DNA of 64,000 nucleotides, taken from assembly GCF_945859685.1 (NCBI RefSeq), contig NC_079148.1, positions 143,093,133 to 143,157,132 of the forward strand. The letters run 5' to 3'. A program made the translations under genes and the position numbers. The stretch is from Eupeodes corollae (taxonomy: Eukaryota; Arthropoda; Insecta; Diptera; Syrphidae). This document shows, piece after piece, positions 13,271-25,159 of this stretch. How positions within the stretch are numbered: the stretch's first letter is position 1; each line of letters opens with the position of its first letter. The notes beneath the pieces were generated by a model that did not search any database, was not told where the DNA came from, and was given only the letters and a program-made list of their open reading frames with translations.

Positions 13271-13560
13271 ATCGAACCTCTACCACTGACGCTGACGCTG
13301 ACTCTGACGTTGTGCTGCCGACCAGCGACCAACGACCGACAACGACGTGATAGAGTCCTCCTCCTTAACTTCTCTGCTCTTCTGTTGGGTTTATATCAAC
13401 AAACAAATTATAATCAAAGAGTAGGCATTAGAACTTCATCAGACATGAACCCCAACCAAACCAAACCCGCTAGCTGTAGGTTGATTGGCCTGGCCTGGCC
13501 GTGGCCAAACTAAGAGGCTTCCGACTTCTTTTTGGCGTGTTCACGCCATCATCATTCCAA
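13270..13560. other. short GC-richer island
   Basis: Repeats of CTGACG (about 13287-13310), ACGACC and GGCCTGGCC are seen. The 67-aa plus frame here is composed of these repeats and is not believed to be coding. The island resembles those at 1-1350, 7.2-7.86 kb and 19.5-20.6 kb. Confidence 0.35.
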
Positions 13561-15000
13561 TCTTTCATTTCTACCATCGGCAAAGATGAGCTTCTGCAAA
13601 TAATAAATAGGTACAACTTTATCGTAGACGGGGGTCTGAGAAACTCAAGATAGGTGTAACCAACTAACTACCTTTGTGCAACAATAACAACATCAAATAA
13701 CGACAAACAACAACAACATCAAAATTACCAAAGATAATAAGGGGCAAAGAACAAAAGTAATTGCAGAGCCCGCTGCGGTGCAATGTTGTTATAAAATTTA
13801 ACAACAACAAAAATATTAAGTATGAAGAAGTGTTATGGAACAATTTATGGAATCGTAAAAAAATATGTATGCACCAAAAGTTGTAAGAAAACATCAGAAA
13901 ACAAATGTAAAGGATATCGAGGATCTTCTGGATGAAGTCTTTTTGGGATTTTGTATTTTTAAAATGTTGAGTTTCCGGAATTTCCGTTTTTGGGATTCTC
14001 TCTTCAACAAAGAACATCGAATTTTTGAAATATATGAAAACAAAAAAGCTATTGTCATAGCTTGCTAACGGCTTGTCAAACATTTTAAAACCTACCACAT
14101 AAGAGCAAACACATTCGACCTTATGAGTGCATTTATCTTATTAAGTTATTTTTATTTTTGTTTACTGCGCTTGTTGACGGCTTGAGGTTATAAATTGAAG
14201 AAACCCTCTAATCATTTATTGTAACGATGAATGTTGTGTGCGTGGTTTACATTGTTAATTACTTTATTAGATCATAATAATTGTGAATTAACTTATATCG
14301 TACTTTTTTTATTGTTTAGTTATAAGTTGGTAAAGTGAATTCCAAGAATTAACCACAAATCACTAACTCACGAACTGATTATTATTTGCTGTGGCATGTT
14401 TTGAAAAAAAAGTTTAATGATGAAGGTGGCAACTTATTAAAAGCATGGCAAAGCATAGTAAGTCTATTTTTAGCTGTAAATGGCAATTTTTGTACAGCTC
14501 GTTGATTTAAGTAAAAAAGATTAGTTAATATTTGAGGCAGAAATCAGAAGCTAAAATCTTAAAGTTAGGCTTTGCAGGCAATTTATTGCCTAGATATGTT
14601 CGAAGAATAACGACAACTTCTTCAAAACCATCATAGTGATTTAACAAAATCCACACCATTTTCTCATCTGATTTATTTTTAAAACAAATCCGATAAGAAA
14701 AGTCAAAAGGAAGGCCTTATGAAATGTTGGAAACATCGATTGTTTTAGGTTTGCATGGTCCCCCTAAAACCTTTTGTTATAACCGTGAAAAACTCTTAAG
14801 AACTGTATTGAAAGTATTTTTTAATTTGTTCATTATTTTCCACTGCTCAAAACGCTTTTATTTCAATACTGCAATTTTAAGGTTTACCGGGACTTATAGT
14901 TCAGTGAATTTTCAACCGATGGAATTAAAAATTTGATGATGTATCTGATGTTGATTTTGAATTAAACACACATTTTTTAAAGAAATTATTGTCATGTCTT
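13560..15000. other. AT-rich intergenic DNA, no gene seen
   Basis: CAA-rich microsatellite DNA is present at 13680-13815. A 144-aa minus frame at 13664-14098 has a biased Phe/Leu/Ile composition and no recognisable domain, so I do not call it. Confidence 0.45.
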
Positions 15001-15029
15001 TTTTTATTACGATAATATTGGTATGGGTT

Positions 15030-15300
15030 AATTATGTATGAAACAAAATATCGTTTAAATGGACGCCGTAACCTCGGCGGCACACCTCTATCCGATGGTC
15101 AACATTTTTGATGACGCGCCGTTAACGGGCCGAATTGTGGCATACTTATCGACGTTAACCGTTTTTTTTTTTTTCAAATAACCCCAAGGAAAGAAGTCCA
15201 ATGTAGGGAAATCACATGATCTTGGTAGCCAATTAAAATCTCGACCAAGTGAGATAACACTGGCATTGAATTTTTCGCGGTAAAAGAGTGTGGTACGGAA
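15030..15300 (-). pseudogene. mariner-superfamily transposase, C-terminal half
   Basis: Read on the minus strand, the stretch gives REKFNASVISLGRDFNWLPR then SCDFPTLDFFPWGYL. This is the last catalytic region of the DDE transposases whose intact form has a PPRSCDLTPLD-like motif. A terminal stretch, RIEVCRRGYGVHLNDILFHT, follows. It is broken by stops and a run of A. The N-terminal half lies at 16300-16890, separated by a LINE insertion. Confidence 0.65.
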
Positions 15301-16290
15301 TTACACATTCGCGTAGTACGGCTAAAGAACGAATCTCTGCACCCGACAGTACGCCCAAAATTGGTCTCGAGGGTATATTGATGAGCATTCCTAGAGGCGT
15401 GAGTATTACAGTTGAACTGTTTAAGAAGAGGAATGCGTTAAAATAACGGTAAAAGAGGATGAAACAAGAAACATTTCAACGATAATCGAACGACGTAAAT
15501 GATCATATGATGGCATTATCAACAACAATCTAAATGCTCTACATTCAATATTGTCTAAGAGGCTCAAGTAAGTTGCAGGATCACCAGCACCGATATGGGA
15601 GTTATACTCAAGCTTTGGACGTGTATAAGTCTTGTAGATAACAGCCAGATCAGAGGCTCAGAGGGTTAGAAAAACTTCTTGCATCGACTTAGAAAACCCA
15701 AACATCTTGTGGAATTTTTGGTGAAATCGCGTATGTAATCGTTCCACAAAAGGTGGCTGCTAATGCAAATACCGAGAATATCGAGATGTTCAGTCTCCTC
15801 GATGCAAGTGCCATCCATGGATAATGGCAAGGACAAGATACAAGACAGCATTGTGTTTTCGAAGCATTAAATTCCAAGCGGTTTTTTAATACTCATTGTA
15901 GAATGGTGTTTAGGTCGGAATTTAATGAACTTATCATATCTCGTCGTTGCAGTTCCACATCCGAAGAAGAGGAATGTGAATCCGAAAACTAATATGAAAA
16001 GCTTAGAGTACTATCGCCAGAGAAACAATGTATTAGATTTGATGTTGCAGACAGGAGATCATTAATAAAAATGAGAAAGAGTGTTGGAGATAAAACAGAA
16101 CCCTGGGGCACACCAGCATTTATTTTGTGGTTTATTGAACGATTCGAAAGGTAATTACTAATTACAATGAAGGAGAGATTCATGAAAACCGAAAGCTACA
16201 TCAGCTCTTTGTCCAGCCGTGGACCTTGTAAAAAGGCAAGTAATTGCAAAAAAGCTGCGAGGCTACCAATTTGAAATGAATTACTTCAAA
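15300..16290 (-). mobile_element. LINE remnant nested in a transposase
   Basis: The minus strand carries INAGVPQGSVLSPTLFLIFI at about 16070-16130, then EFNASKTQCC (15870) and DGTCIEETEHLDILGICISS (about 15765-15825). Near 15310-15350 lies the C-terminal RDSFFSRTTRMCNS. These are in the correct order for a jockey/CR1-like element, and the sequence matches the opposite-strand remnant at 9590-10490. The expected YADD is HCFSGDSTLSFSY, so the catalytic dyad is lost. The halves of one transposase lie on either side (15030-15300 and 16300-16890), so this LINE probably inserted into it; exact junctions are approximate. Confidence 0.75.
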
Positions 16291-16299
16291 ATCTCGACA

Positions 16300-16890
16300 T
16301 ATTTTGAATCGTTTCTGAAAAAAAATGTTAATTTTGTCTGCTTATAGAAAAATAGTTACGGAAACTTTAACAGACAACGTTGGTTGTACTCCGTTCGTGC
16401 ATTTGCACCGCATTAATCTCTCGTGGCTTGGTGTTCATCCAAATATGGGCTTCATGACTAAAGATATTTTTTCGATCGACATTGGGCTCAACTTTCAACT
16501 ACTCCAAAAATGGTTGAATTTTGAATGGATGCAGGCCCAAATTACGACGTGCAATTCACCATATTGTGATCTGTGATAGACCAAGTCTTTTTATCAACTC
16601 GGAATTTACCATTTTGAATTTTTTATACCGGTGATATTTTCGGCAAATTTTACGGTACGTTGACGTACGGGTGTTTACTGAACCGGCAGACTCGAATATG
16701 CCTACCAAATGTTGAGTAGTAAACTTGGAAGGGCAAGTGCATCGTTTTATAATAAGGTTTTATTATTTTCCTGCGTTGCTCGACGCTGTTACTTGCCATG
16801 ATGATTTGCCTTATGTGACAGATTAAAAAGAAGATATTTTGGAAGAAAGTAAAAGAAACAATATGGCCGCAAGGAGCTGTCAAAATCAAG
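16300..16890 (-). pseudogene. mariner-superfamily transposase, N-terminal half
   Basis: The minus frame beginning at about 16798 reads MASNSVEQRRKIIKPYYKT, the helix-turn-helix start of a family of insect DDE transposases. At about 16430-16460 SHEAHIWMN corresponds to the SDEAHFWL-like first catalytic region, with the Asp replaced by His. The product is cut by stops. It pairs with the C-terminal half at 15030-15300. Confidence 0.6.
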
Positions 16891-16989
16891 TTGTCTCTAT
16901 TAAATTACATTTCTACATTACATTTCTCTGGTAGATCCGTTGACCTTGGGCTACATTTTTCCTGCAATTTTTAACCAACAATTAATTAA

Positions 16990-18260
16990 TAATATTATCG
17001 ATAAAATATAAAAAGCTTTTTTATGTTGAGGTTAGATGTTATTAAAGCCCCTAAGCATTTGTACTTTCGAAAAATTGCAATGTATTCACCTTTGTACATC
17101 TATTTTTCATTATTTGTATATCTTCCTCCTCCACCTTGAAATATCATAATTTCCGACTTCTGTAAATTAACTGACAGATTTCACTTTTAACAGTATATCT
17201 CCAGTTTGTCATATGCTGCATTGCGCCCACCGATTCAGATAAAAAAAAAAAAACAATATCATCCGCAAATATCAGTCCTGGTATCCGAGTACCTCTGAAC
17301 AAGATTCCTCACCCGACTTCCTCCAAGATATCATTAATAAAAAAAAAATAGTAGTGTGTTCAACACACAGCCTTGCTTAACTCCCATTTCCGTTAAAAAT
17401 TCTTCGGATATATACTCCCCATCCCATACGTAGGCCACATTATTTTCATGCATCGCTCTGACAAGGCTTACGACTTTACTTGATACTCCAAGCTTATAAA
17501 GCTTATAAAAAAGCACTTCGCGGGATTGAATTAAATGCAACTCGAAATTCCACAAAAAACGCGTAAAGTTTCTGTTTCCTTTTTTTGAAGTCCTCTGTCC
17601 TCTGCAATGTTTTTCAAACTGAATACTTGGTCTATAGTCGAATAGCTCTTTCTAAATCCAGCTTGAAATGGATTAAAAAAATTCTTTTCTTCGCTCCAAT
17701 GTGTAAGCCTATTAAAAATTAGAGTACTGAAAAGCTTTACGGAAGAATTCAAGAAGAAGATGCCCCTAAAATTTTCCGGTACATCATAAGACCCTTTTTG
17801 TGTAAGGGGTATATTATTGACCTCTTGAAGCTTTCAGGGACGTCTTCGCTCTTAAAAATCCTGTTGAACTCATCTGGCAATACAAACAGAATTCTATGGA
17901 ACAATTCTTAAAAAACTCTACTGGAATTCGGTCTTCACCCGAGGCCTTACCCCTTTTGGCATTTTCAATTAAATTTTTTAGCTCAGTAGTCGAGAATGGT
18001 GCATCAAGAAATTCATCTTTGTTCTATGAACAATAGAAAAATACGGAGCTGTGTACTGTATAAACGGCGCAAATTGCCGCGCGTTGAGTAATTTCGTGAA
18101 ATAAATACGGAGTTCGTACGCTTTTAGTGATGCAGCAGTTAAATTGGTTCTTCCGTTAATAGATTTGGCGGCTTTCCAATACTCTGCGGATGACTTTGTC
18201 GTATTTAAAACGTAAATGTTTTGACGCTCCAGACTTTTTCTGTTTTCGAAACTGAGTTCT
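16990..18260 (-). mobile_element. LINE remnant, reverse transcriptase
   Basis: The minus strand shows, in order, PENFRGIFFLNSSVKLFSTL (about 17690-17790), FNPFQAGFRKSYSTIDQVF (17630-17680) and MGVKQGCVLNTLLF (about 17345-17385). There follow GTRIPGLIFADDIVFF (about 17240-17290) and LSVNLQKSEIMIFQGGGG (about 17120-17180). This is a non-LTR reverse transcriptase of the same broad group as those at 4.4-5.9 and 10.7-12.4 kb. FADD is intact but frames are broken by indels in poly-A tracts. Confidence 0.8.
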
Positions 18261-18310
18261 TATAATTTTTAATTGGCATCAATTGCCAATATGCACCTTG
18301 ATTGTAAGTA

Positions 18311-18575
18311 CCCGTGGCGTTATGGTAAGTGCGTAAAACTGTTACATCAGAAGTCTTGGGTTCAATCCTGTCTGTGCCACCTAAAGTTTTTGCACTGCGA
18401 GGAATAAAAAAAATTCTTCACGAGTAATTCCTGTCTCAAATAAGCCATTTGAATTTGCCAGAAAAACTGTAGGTCCCCTCTATATCTGACATTTCTCGTA
18501 AACATGTATAGTTGAGAGTTGTAAGTCACTAGGTCCTGGTTCTCTAAAAGCTGTTCCGCCACCAAATTCATTTAA
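18311..18575 (+). mobile_element. tRNA-derived SINE (copy B)
   Basis: The head looks like a tRNA gene: A-box-like TGGCGTTATGG at 18315-18325 and B-box-like GGTTCAATCC at about 18359-18368. The body (GTTGAGAGTTGTAAGTCACTA and CTGTTCCGCCACC near the end) matches the other copies. It lies just beyond a LINE remnant. I saw no clear target-site duplication. Transcription by RNA polymerase III is implied by the boxes but not shown. Confidence 0.8.
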
Positions 18576-18579
18576 GACA

Positions 18580-19480
18580 ATCCATCTCCTTTACCCGTTT
18601 CATCCGTTTAATTCATTAAAACCTTGCGTTTGCCTAAAAAGGATTTACCCGATTGTAAGGTCTTCACTTCGACCTTGTAGTTTTGTTTAAGAATTATAAA
18701 ACTACTAAGGAGGTTTGAAAAATATTAAACTCCGGTCATAGTTAAAACCTTGGGAACACCTTTAATCTATAATGACTTTTTGTATCTTTTGCGGAATTAG
18801 CTTATATTAATTGTTTACAAAGCGAAAACGTTACAGAAAATCTGATATTCTTACTCAGAAAATATACATATAGAAACCATCCGAGGATTAGCAGATTACC
18901 CATTCTTTATTTTCCATATTTTTGTTTAAAATTACAATTTAAAAAAAAATTCTTTCTTTCAATTTGCAAAATTTCTAAATTTTATTAATATTTATTTGCA
19001 TCAACATAATGGTTTAGTCAAAAACACCCGATTTCTGAAAATAGAACAGTTATCTGATATTAACTTATGCAAAGTAAATTTTCCACGAATATCGTTCAAA
19101 ATAGAAAATACCAAGAACTTGACATTTCAAGCTAATCCAAAAATGCAAAACAAAATGTACCTTTATCCAGTACCTATACCTTCCTTCTCGTAAATTATTC
19201 TTATGTAGATAAGTATTGTATCTTGAAAATGTCATGCTACAAAAAAGATTGATTTCTGTCGGTAGGGAAATCCCCAACCGCAATTAAGGTTTTTTTGAAA
19301 TGTAAATAAAAACGTGCGGGTACACAAAAATATCACCGATACGACTAAGTATAAATCTACTGTTTGTTTTAAGTAAACAAAATCCGGAAATTTACTTTTC
19401 TTGGAATTTGCACTAAGTGCTAAGACTGTTAAGTTATAAAAGCTATATTAATCAATAAAAAAACCTACACCAACAACAAC
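18580..19480. other. AT-rich intergenic DNA, no gene seen
   Basis: No supported gene or repeat; only short frames on both strands. Confidence 0.45.
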
Positions 19481-20580
19481 AATAAAGAGGACAACGATAG
19501 GAGCGTATAGACGGCTGTGAGCAACGGCGGCGACGCTGTCGTCGTTAAATTGGAATTTCCGCTGCATAAGTCATAAACTAAACCGACACAAATCCAAAAG
19601 TTTATTTTTAAATCTGAAAATAACAACATTTTTAATGTGATTGTTGTTTTATTGGAACATGTATAAATATTAATAAAACATAATAATAAATTCTACAACA
19701 AAAACGTACTTACTAAACTTCACGCACGGGTAAAGCACACTGCATCACCAGCAGTCATTCTACCCTAAAAAAAAAAAAAAAACAACCTCAAAACACAACA
19801 AGTCTACAAGTCCACCAAGATCGATGATGAGAGAGAAACACAATTTTGGCGGGAAACAATCAAGAAGACATCACAGACTTTAAGCCGATTGAGAAGCGCT
19901 TGTCTGGCGTTTTTTTTTCTCCACAACTCACATGGATGGAATTATTATTGTTATTGTCAGTGGATGGTGGGACGAAAGGAACCTTCTCCCGCTCAGCTTC
20001 AGCTTCAGTTCAGGTATACAAAGGAATATACAACAAAAATCCGAATCAGAGTTCGTTTATTGCGTTAACTGAATGCTAATGGTGCCATAACCTCGGCGCG
20101 CATCAAAACAATCAACAATCGGAACGTGGAAACGCCGAACGCCAAACGCCAACCGAGCCTGTAGGCAAGCAAAATTAAAGGTAAGGTAGTTATAGGTAGG
20201 AAAGGTAGGTAGATATAGAATATGACGGAGAGACACGGACATGGGACGACGACCGACGACGACGTTAAACAAAACAAAAACAGTCGTAAATCTGAGCGCC
20301 GCCGGTGATTCTACGGACAAGAGTCATAAAAGTGTTGTTGAGATGAAGATGCAGTTTGTTAATGCAACTGAAGATCGAGATGAAGATGAAAATGAAGATG
20401 AAGCTGAAGCCACCCATCAAGGTGCTCAGCTCATCATCTTCTTCTATATATACACCTTCTACTATATGACGAGAATATATGATGGGATTACATCTCGCTG
20501 TGGCGGTCTTCAATGAGATATTTTTCCAATGGATGGCGATGTGATGGCGCATCAGCAAAAACGCAGCAAAACACACCAAA
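19480..20580. other. GC-richer non-coding island
   Basis: This island carries GGCGGCGACGCTGTCGTCG near 19525, CGACGACGACG near 20250 and a GATGAA repeat at 20345-20410. GGTAAGGTAG/GGTAGG donor-like repeats lie at about 20180-20215. Frames occur on both strands but follow the simple repeats and match nothing known. It may hold a promoter or 5' UTR exon of a large gene; I cannot confirm this. Confidence 0.35.
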
Positions 20581-20929
20581 GAACCACCTTTCGTTCAGTT
20601 TTTGTTTTCATTTTTATTTTTTATTCTGCCTCCTTGTCTGCCTTTAATTTTGATTGTTATGTTGTTATTTTTTAGGATCTGCACCATCCATAAATGCTAA
20701 ATACAAAAATGAATTAAAATTAAGGATAATTCAGAGTTGGATGAAGTTGCTCTTAGATTACGCCTTATTGGGGGTTAAGGACTATAAATTCAGAATTATT
20801 TGAAGTTCGAAACAAGCAAAGTTCTAAAAATTGTATTAATTAAATTGCTAGTATAAAAATTCTTGGTTTTTGACATTAATGACATTTTATCTCGCTCTCA
20901 CCATCATAAAAAAAGTCAGCCCAAAGTTT

Positions 20930-21750
20930 ATAAAATGTCAAAAAAGCCTTTGAGACATGAATCGCTCATTTCATTGTTTTCAATTAATGCTTTGTTTACC
21001 ACAATGACATTTGCCGCCATTTTCAAAGTTATGGTAGATTTACACTATGAAGATTAATTATATCTCAAAAGATGCAGCTTTGAATTTAAATGACTCTCTA
21101 TGGTTTTTAATTGTAAGTGCATACATTTTTATTTAAGAATTCCACAACTAATTCTTTTTGTGTCACATCGACATATTTGCTGTCATTTCGATTATTCAAA
21201 AATAACTGAGACATGAATCACTCATGTCAATGTTGTCAACTACTGCATTTGCAAAATTATGGTACATTTACACTATGAAGTTCGATTTTCGATGTCGACA
21301 ATTTGAGACATCAATCGCTCATTTCATTGTTGTCAACTTATACTTTATCTGTCACAATGAGATGTGAAAAGTTATGGTACATTTACACTATGAAGTTTAT
21401 TTATATCTTAAAAGCTTGAAGCTTTGAATTTGAATGACTTGTGGTTTAAGTTGTGAGTGTACACAATATTTTAAAGCATTCGACAAATAATTCTACATCT
21501 GTCACACCGAACGAGTGCTGCCATTTGGAAAATAAGGTATTGTTACACTATGACGTTCGATTTTCTCTTGAATGTGTACATTTCTGAATTTTTATGAAAT
21601 TGTATGGTTTAAAGTCCCAACATTTCTGTCAATTTTGTTTGTATTAATTTGACAACTAATTGTTTATCTGTCACACTGAATTTATGTAAGTTATGGTACA
21701 CTTATACTGTGATATTGGAACTTTTCTTAGATGTATATATGTTCTGAATT
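20930..21750 (+). repeat. decayed tandem repeat
   Basis: A motif around ATGGTACATTTACACTATGAAG recurs with substitutions at about 21031, 21258, 21371, 21533 and 21690. A second motif, GAGACATGAATCGCTCATTT, recurs at about 20952, 21210 and 21303, and CTGTCACA(C/A) accompanies several units. Units are 113-227 bp apart, so the array has suffered indels. No coding content is seen. Confidence 0.7.
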
Positions 21751-21759
21751 TGTATAATT

Positions 21760-22600
21760 TTCTATAGTTTCTAGTTCCAAATTTTGCTAAATGTTTTTCG
21801 ATGATTTTGAAAGAAATATTAAAAATACAGCATAGGAAACCATAGAAATTTAAAGCAACAAGTTTGTCCTTATCAAAAGTCTTACTAACAAAGGGTTAAT
21901 AGAGCTAGAGTTAAAAAATGTGTCCTCTTTTTCCCTTTTTTGCAATCTCATGCGGTATGAATTTCTGAATTTAGAGCCGTTGTCAATGAATGCACGGTTT
22001 ATTTCATTTCTTCGTCGTCTTCTAGGAACAAAAATTTTCTATCAAAAAGATCTTGAGTTAAGACGGCGCGACGGTAACCAACAAGGAACAAGCCCTTCCT
22101 GCAGAATTCACTACCTGAACACAATGTGACAGCTAAAACCGCAATATATGTCAAAAAGTTAAAAATACTCAAAAAAAAGGTTGTACTACAAACAGAACAC
22201 AATTGTGCAGCTGAACGAATCGAACAGTGCCAATTTCAATGTCATTTCAACTTGATGTAACTTAAATAGAATACTTAATACGAATGTCAACCTAATTAAA
22301 ACTTACCAAAACCACGATAGACTCAACTAATTTGTATTGTTTCCTTCTTCATTTATTTTGTGTAACAACTTTATTTTTATAATTCCTTAAAATCCCCTTT
22401 TTTTGAAAATACATCACGTTGCATGTGGAAAAAACATAAACATGAACAAAAACACATAAAATTTTGATGTTTCCGAACTCCGAAGTTTAGTTGAGTTTTT
22501 TTTTTTTGTATTTTGATGAGCATCACTTCAACATTAAGAAGTGAACTCTTGTGTCGATTTTTGCCGATATTGTCTGTCCTGATTTTACGAGATCTGATGT
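21760..22600. other. AT-rich intergenic DNA, no gene seen
   Basis: Short frames only. The overlapping frames at 21920-22202 show no domain. Confidence 0.45.
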
Positions 22601-22639
22601 TTAAGTTTGTAGGGGAGAAGGGGGAAACAAGAATAACTC

Positions 22640-23190
22640 ATTATAATACATTTTTTAAAGGATATCTCTAGTCCTAGCTGTTTGAAATATCGTTAAAATT
22701 ACCTCGAAAAAAGGTTTTGATAGATTCACAATTATATGTAAGCTAAACATTAGAATTATGACCGATATTCGACGTTTTCCGTAGTTTTTAAATGCATTAG
22801 TTTTTTTTTTTTTTAAATGGCTTTCAAAAGTTATACAAATAATAAGACAAAGAGAAGATTTAATGATGTGAGAAATATCATTAGTAAAAAAAAGAAAAAG
22901 TAAAGGTCCAAGGTAGCTATCTTGGGGAACGCCAGGATTCACAGATATTGAAATTGATAAATACGAGTTTATGATGACTTATTAGGTTCTATCTACCAAA
23001 TAAGATTCCAACCATAAAAACAAACTCGAATGAAAAGCTAAAGCTGATAGTTTAGCTATGAAGATGTCGTAATTGACTCTATCGAAAGCTTAAGAAAAAT
23101 TAGTGTAAATAACATGAGATTGAAAACAACTTTCAAAGTTACATGTGATCTCGTTGAATAAAATGGTAAGATTCTTTGCTTTTTCTCTTA
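22640..23190 (-). mobile_element. LINE remnant
   Basis: The minus frame at 22655-22942 opens with NPGVPQDSYLGPLLFLFFTN, a reverse-transcriptase turn motif, followed by DISHIIKSS. The YADD region is destroyed (LIICITFESHLK) by an indel in a T tract. Sequence to about 23190 reads as the N-terminal fingers (for example SFRYS/FDYV-like frames) but is heavily broken. It is a jockey/CR1-type remnant. Confidence 0.7.
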
Positions 23191-24400
23191 AAATAAGCCC
23201 AGCGTTAACGTGTTAAAAAAATTTTTGGTATTAAAACTCCTTTACAAAATAGCATTTCTGTCTAAATTTCTGGTGTTGAAAGCTTCAAAATTAGCGTTCC
23301 TGCTTAAACGTATGGTATTAAGAATTACTTATCAAAAATGTATAATCTTTGTGAGAGTAAAATACTGGAAGGTTTTGCTCTTAATCGAATTAAACTTTTC
23401 CCAAGATTTTTCACTGTCTTGTTCCAAATTTTAGTCCAGGTTACGTCAAGTTCTTGAGATATTACTTTATCGAATTCGATAAAACACATATTTTAGACTT
23501 TTTAAAGGCTTTTGAAGTACTTTTTTCTTAAATAAAACTAGCAATGGTTGACTAAATCTATAATCCCTACTTTGAAAATCAGTTTTTAAATTTATATTTT
23601 TTTTTGTAAATTTTTTGAAAAATATTCAAAGTTGTTAGATTTCACCTGTTTTACATGATGTGTTAGGAAACGACGAATTATATGTAGTTAAACGGTTTTA
23701 AAAAAAATATGGAAAAACGGTTTGAATTAAGCTTTTGAAACATGTTCAAACATTATAAAAACATCTTTTAAAACTTATGTTTTTTTACATTTGAGACGAT
23801 AATTTATATTTATTTGAAGTTTGGATTCGAAATCAGCATTAAAAATTAACTTAAAATTTATTTTTCAAAAACCATTAAAACATTTAATTCGAAGTCTTTT
23901 CAAAACTTCATATAGAGTCAAATAAATACTCGTAACTAATGAAATTTTCTAGAAACTCATTAAAATACTAATATAATTCAATCTAGAAGACTAATATTTG
24001 TACTTAAAAAAATGTATTGTTAAAGTACCGTTTTTAGTTGTGCTTAACATTTTAAAATTATAAGACGCAATTTGAATACATGCATTCTATTGTAAGGATT
24101 GTTAGTTTGTGGACTCAATATTTGATTCAAAAGTTTTCAAGAATTCATATTCAAGGTACATTTTACGACAGTTTAAGATAATTTAAGATAATTGGCACAA
24201 CATCAACTCCTAGCAGTGAGCGCTATTTGATGGCAAGCTTTTAAACTTGCTGCCGCTGGTATTGTGTTATCTCTTAGTTTTTGAAATTCACTAAAAGTAT
24301 TTCATAAGATTAACCCTCTCTTTATTGGCAAAATTCTTCGAGTGAGTTCCTCTTTCTAAGCTACCCAGACTTAACAAACGCTCCCAATTTGTTACCCTTT
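23190..24400. other. AT-rich DNA, no gene seen
   Basis: Very AT-rich with diffuse internal similarity (TTAAAACTT, CTTTTTAAA themes) but no clear repeat unit and no gene. Confidence 0.4.
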
Positions 24401-24479
24401 GGTTTTGTCTATCTGAGTATTGATTTTTCTAGGGTAAGAAAAATTAATACCCTATGCATATAGAATAAAACTCTCTCAC

Positions 24480-24506
24480 AAAATATGGGAGGCCATCCCA
24501 TATTTT
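24480..24506. repeat. perfect 11-bp-arm hairpin
   Basis: AAAATATGGGA (24480-24490) and its exact complement TCCCATATTTT (24496-24506) flank the loop GGCCA. Confidence 0.85.
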
Positions 24507-24599
24507 TTCATCCCGTGGTACCATATCGTCAATGGTGTGTTAATTTATGTCTTTGATGTGGAGCCATCTAGGGAAGATAACCCTAGAATTGGTCACCCG

Positions 24600-24815
24600 A
24601 TTTCACGTGGGACTCAATCCACCGAACTTTATCTACAATTACATAATTTTCTTATAAAATGATTTTTACTTCCACTCCAGACTTTTATCATATATTAGTA
24701 CCGACTTAATTGCCGATTTGTACATTAACTGATTTCTGCGGATATTTCTATAATTTATATCAGTAAGTCAGCCTCGAACCCATGAGGCAGGACGACGGTC
24801 CCTCGTTACCATCGA
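24600..24815 (-). mobile_element. possible second tRNA-derived SINE head
   Basis: On the minus strand, TGGTAACGAGG (24801-24811) fits an A box and GGTTCGAGGCT (24770-24780) a B box, about 20 nt apart. The region between them and the lack of a foldable acceptor stem argue against a functional tRNA. The left boundary is a guess. No second copy was seen in the window, so this is less certain than the four-copy SINE. Confidence 0.35.
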
Positions 24816-25159
24816 TCTTAAGATTTTTAATCTTAGGAAGGAATATAAGTATAAGCTTCTTGCGTTCGCTAACAAGTGGAAAATTTTCTCAGTGCAGTTC
24901 TAAGCTGTGCCTTTTTCAATAACTATGAATTGCAACAGTATCAATCATCATCGAGCTGCACTGATTTCTCTAACTTGTTCCCAGGAGCCACCACGGGGAG
25001 GTGCAAGTAAGCGCTTCTTCCTTCCAGTCTATAGACAAGCATATAGCTTTCCCTATGTCATCATGGAAGTCAGTTTGACTCCCACATTATACGACAGTAA
25101 TAAACCATTTCTGTGTGTGAGTAACATTATCAGGGATGGAGGTTTTAAGACGATTTGAG

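Noticed and set aside
13664..14098. 144-aa minus-strand open frame
   Set aside because: Composition is dominated by Phe, Leu and Ile from AT-rich DNA, no domain is visible, and an opposing frame overlaps it. I judge it a chance frame.
20241..20516. 91-aa frame with an acidic Glu/Asp-rich stretch
   Set aside because: The acidic run is a translation of a GATGAA microsatellite, and a 104-aa frame opposes it.
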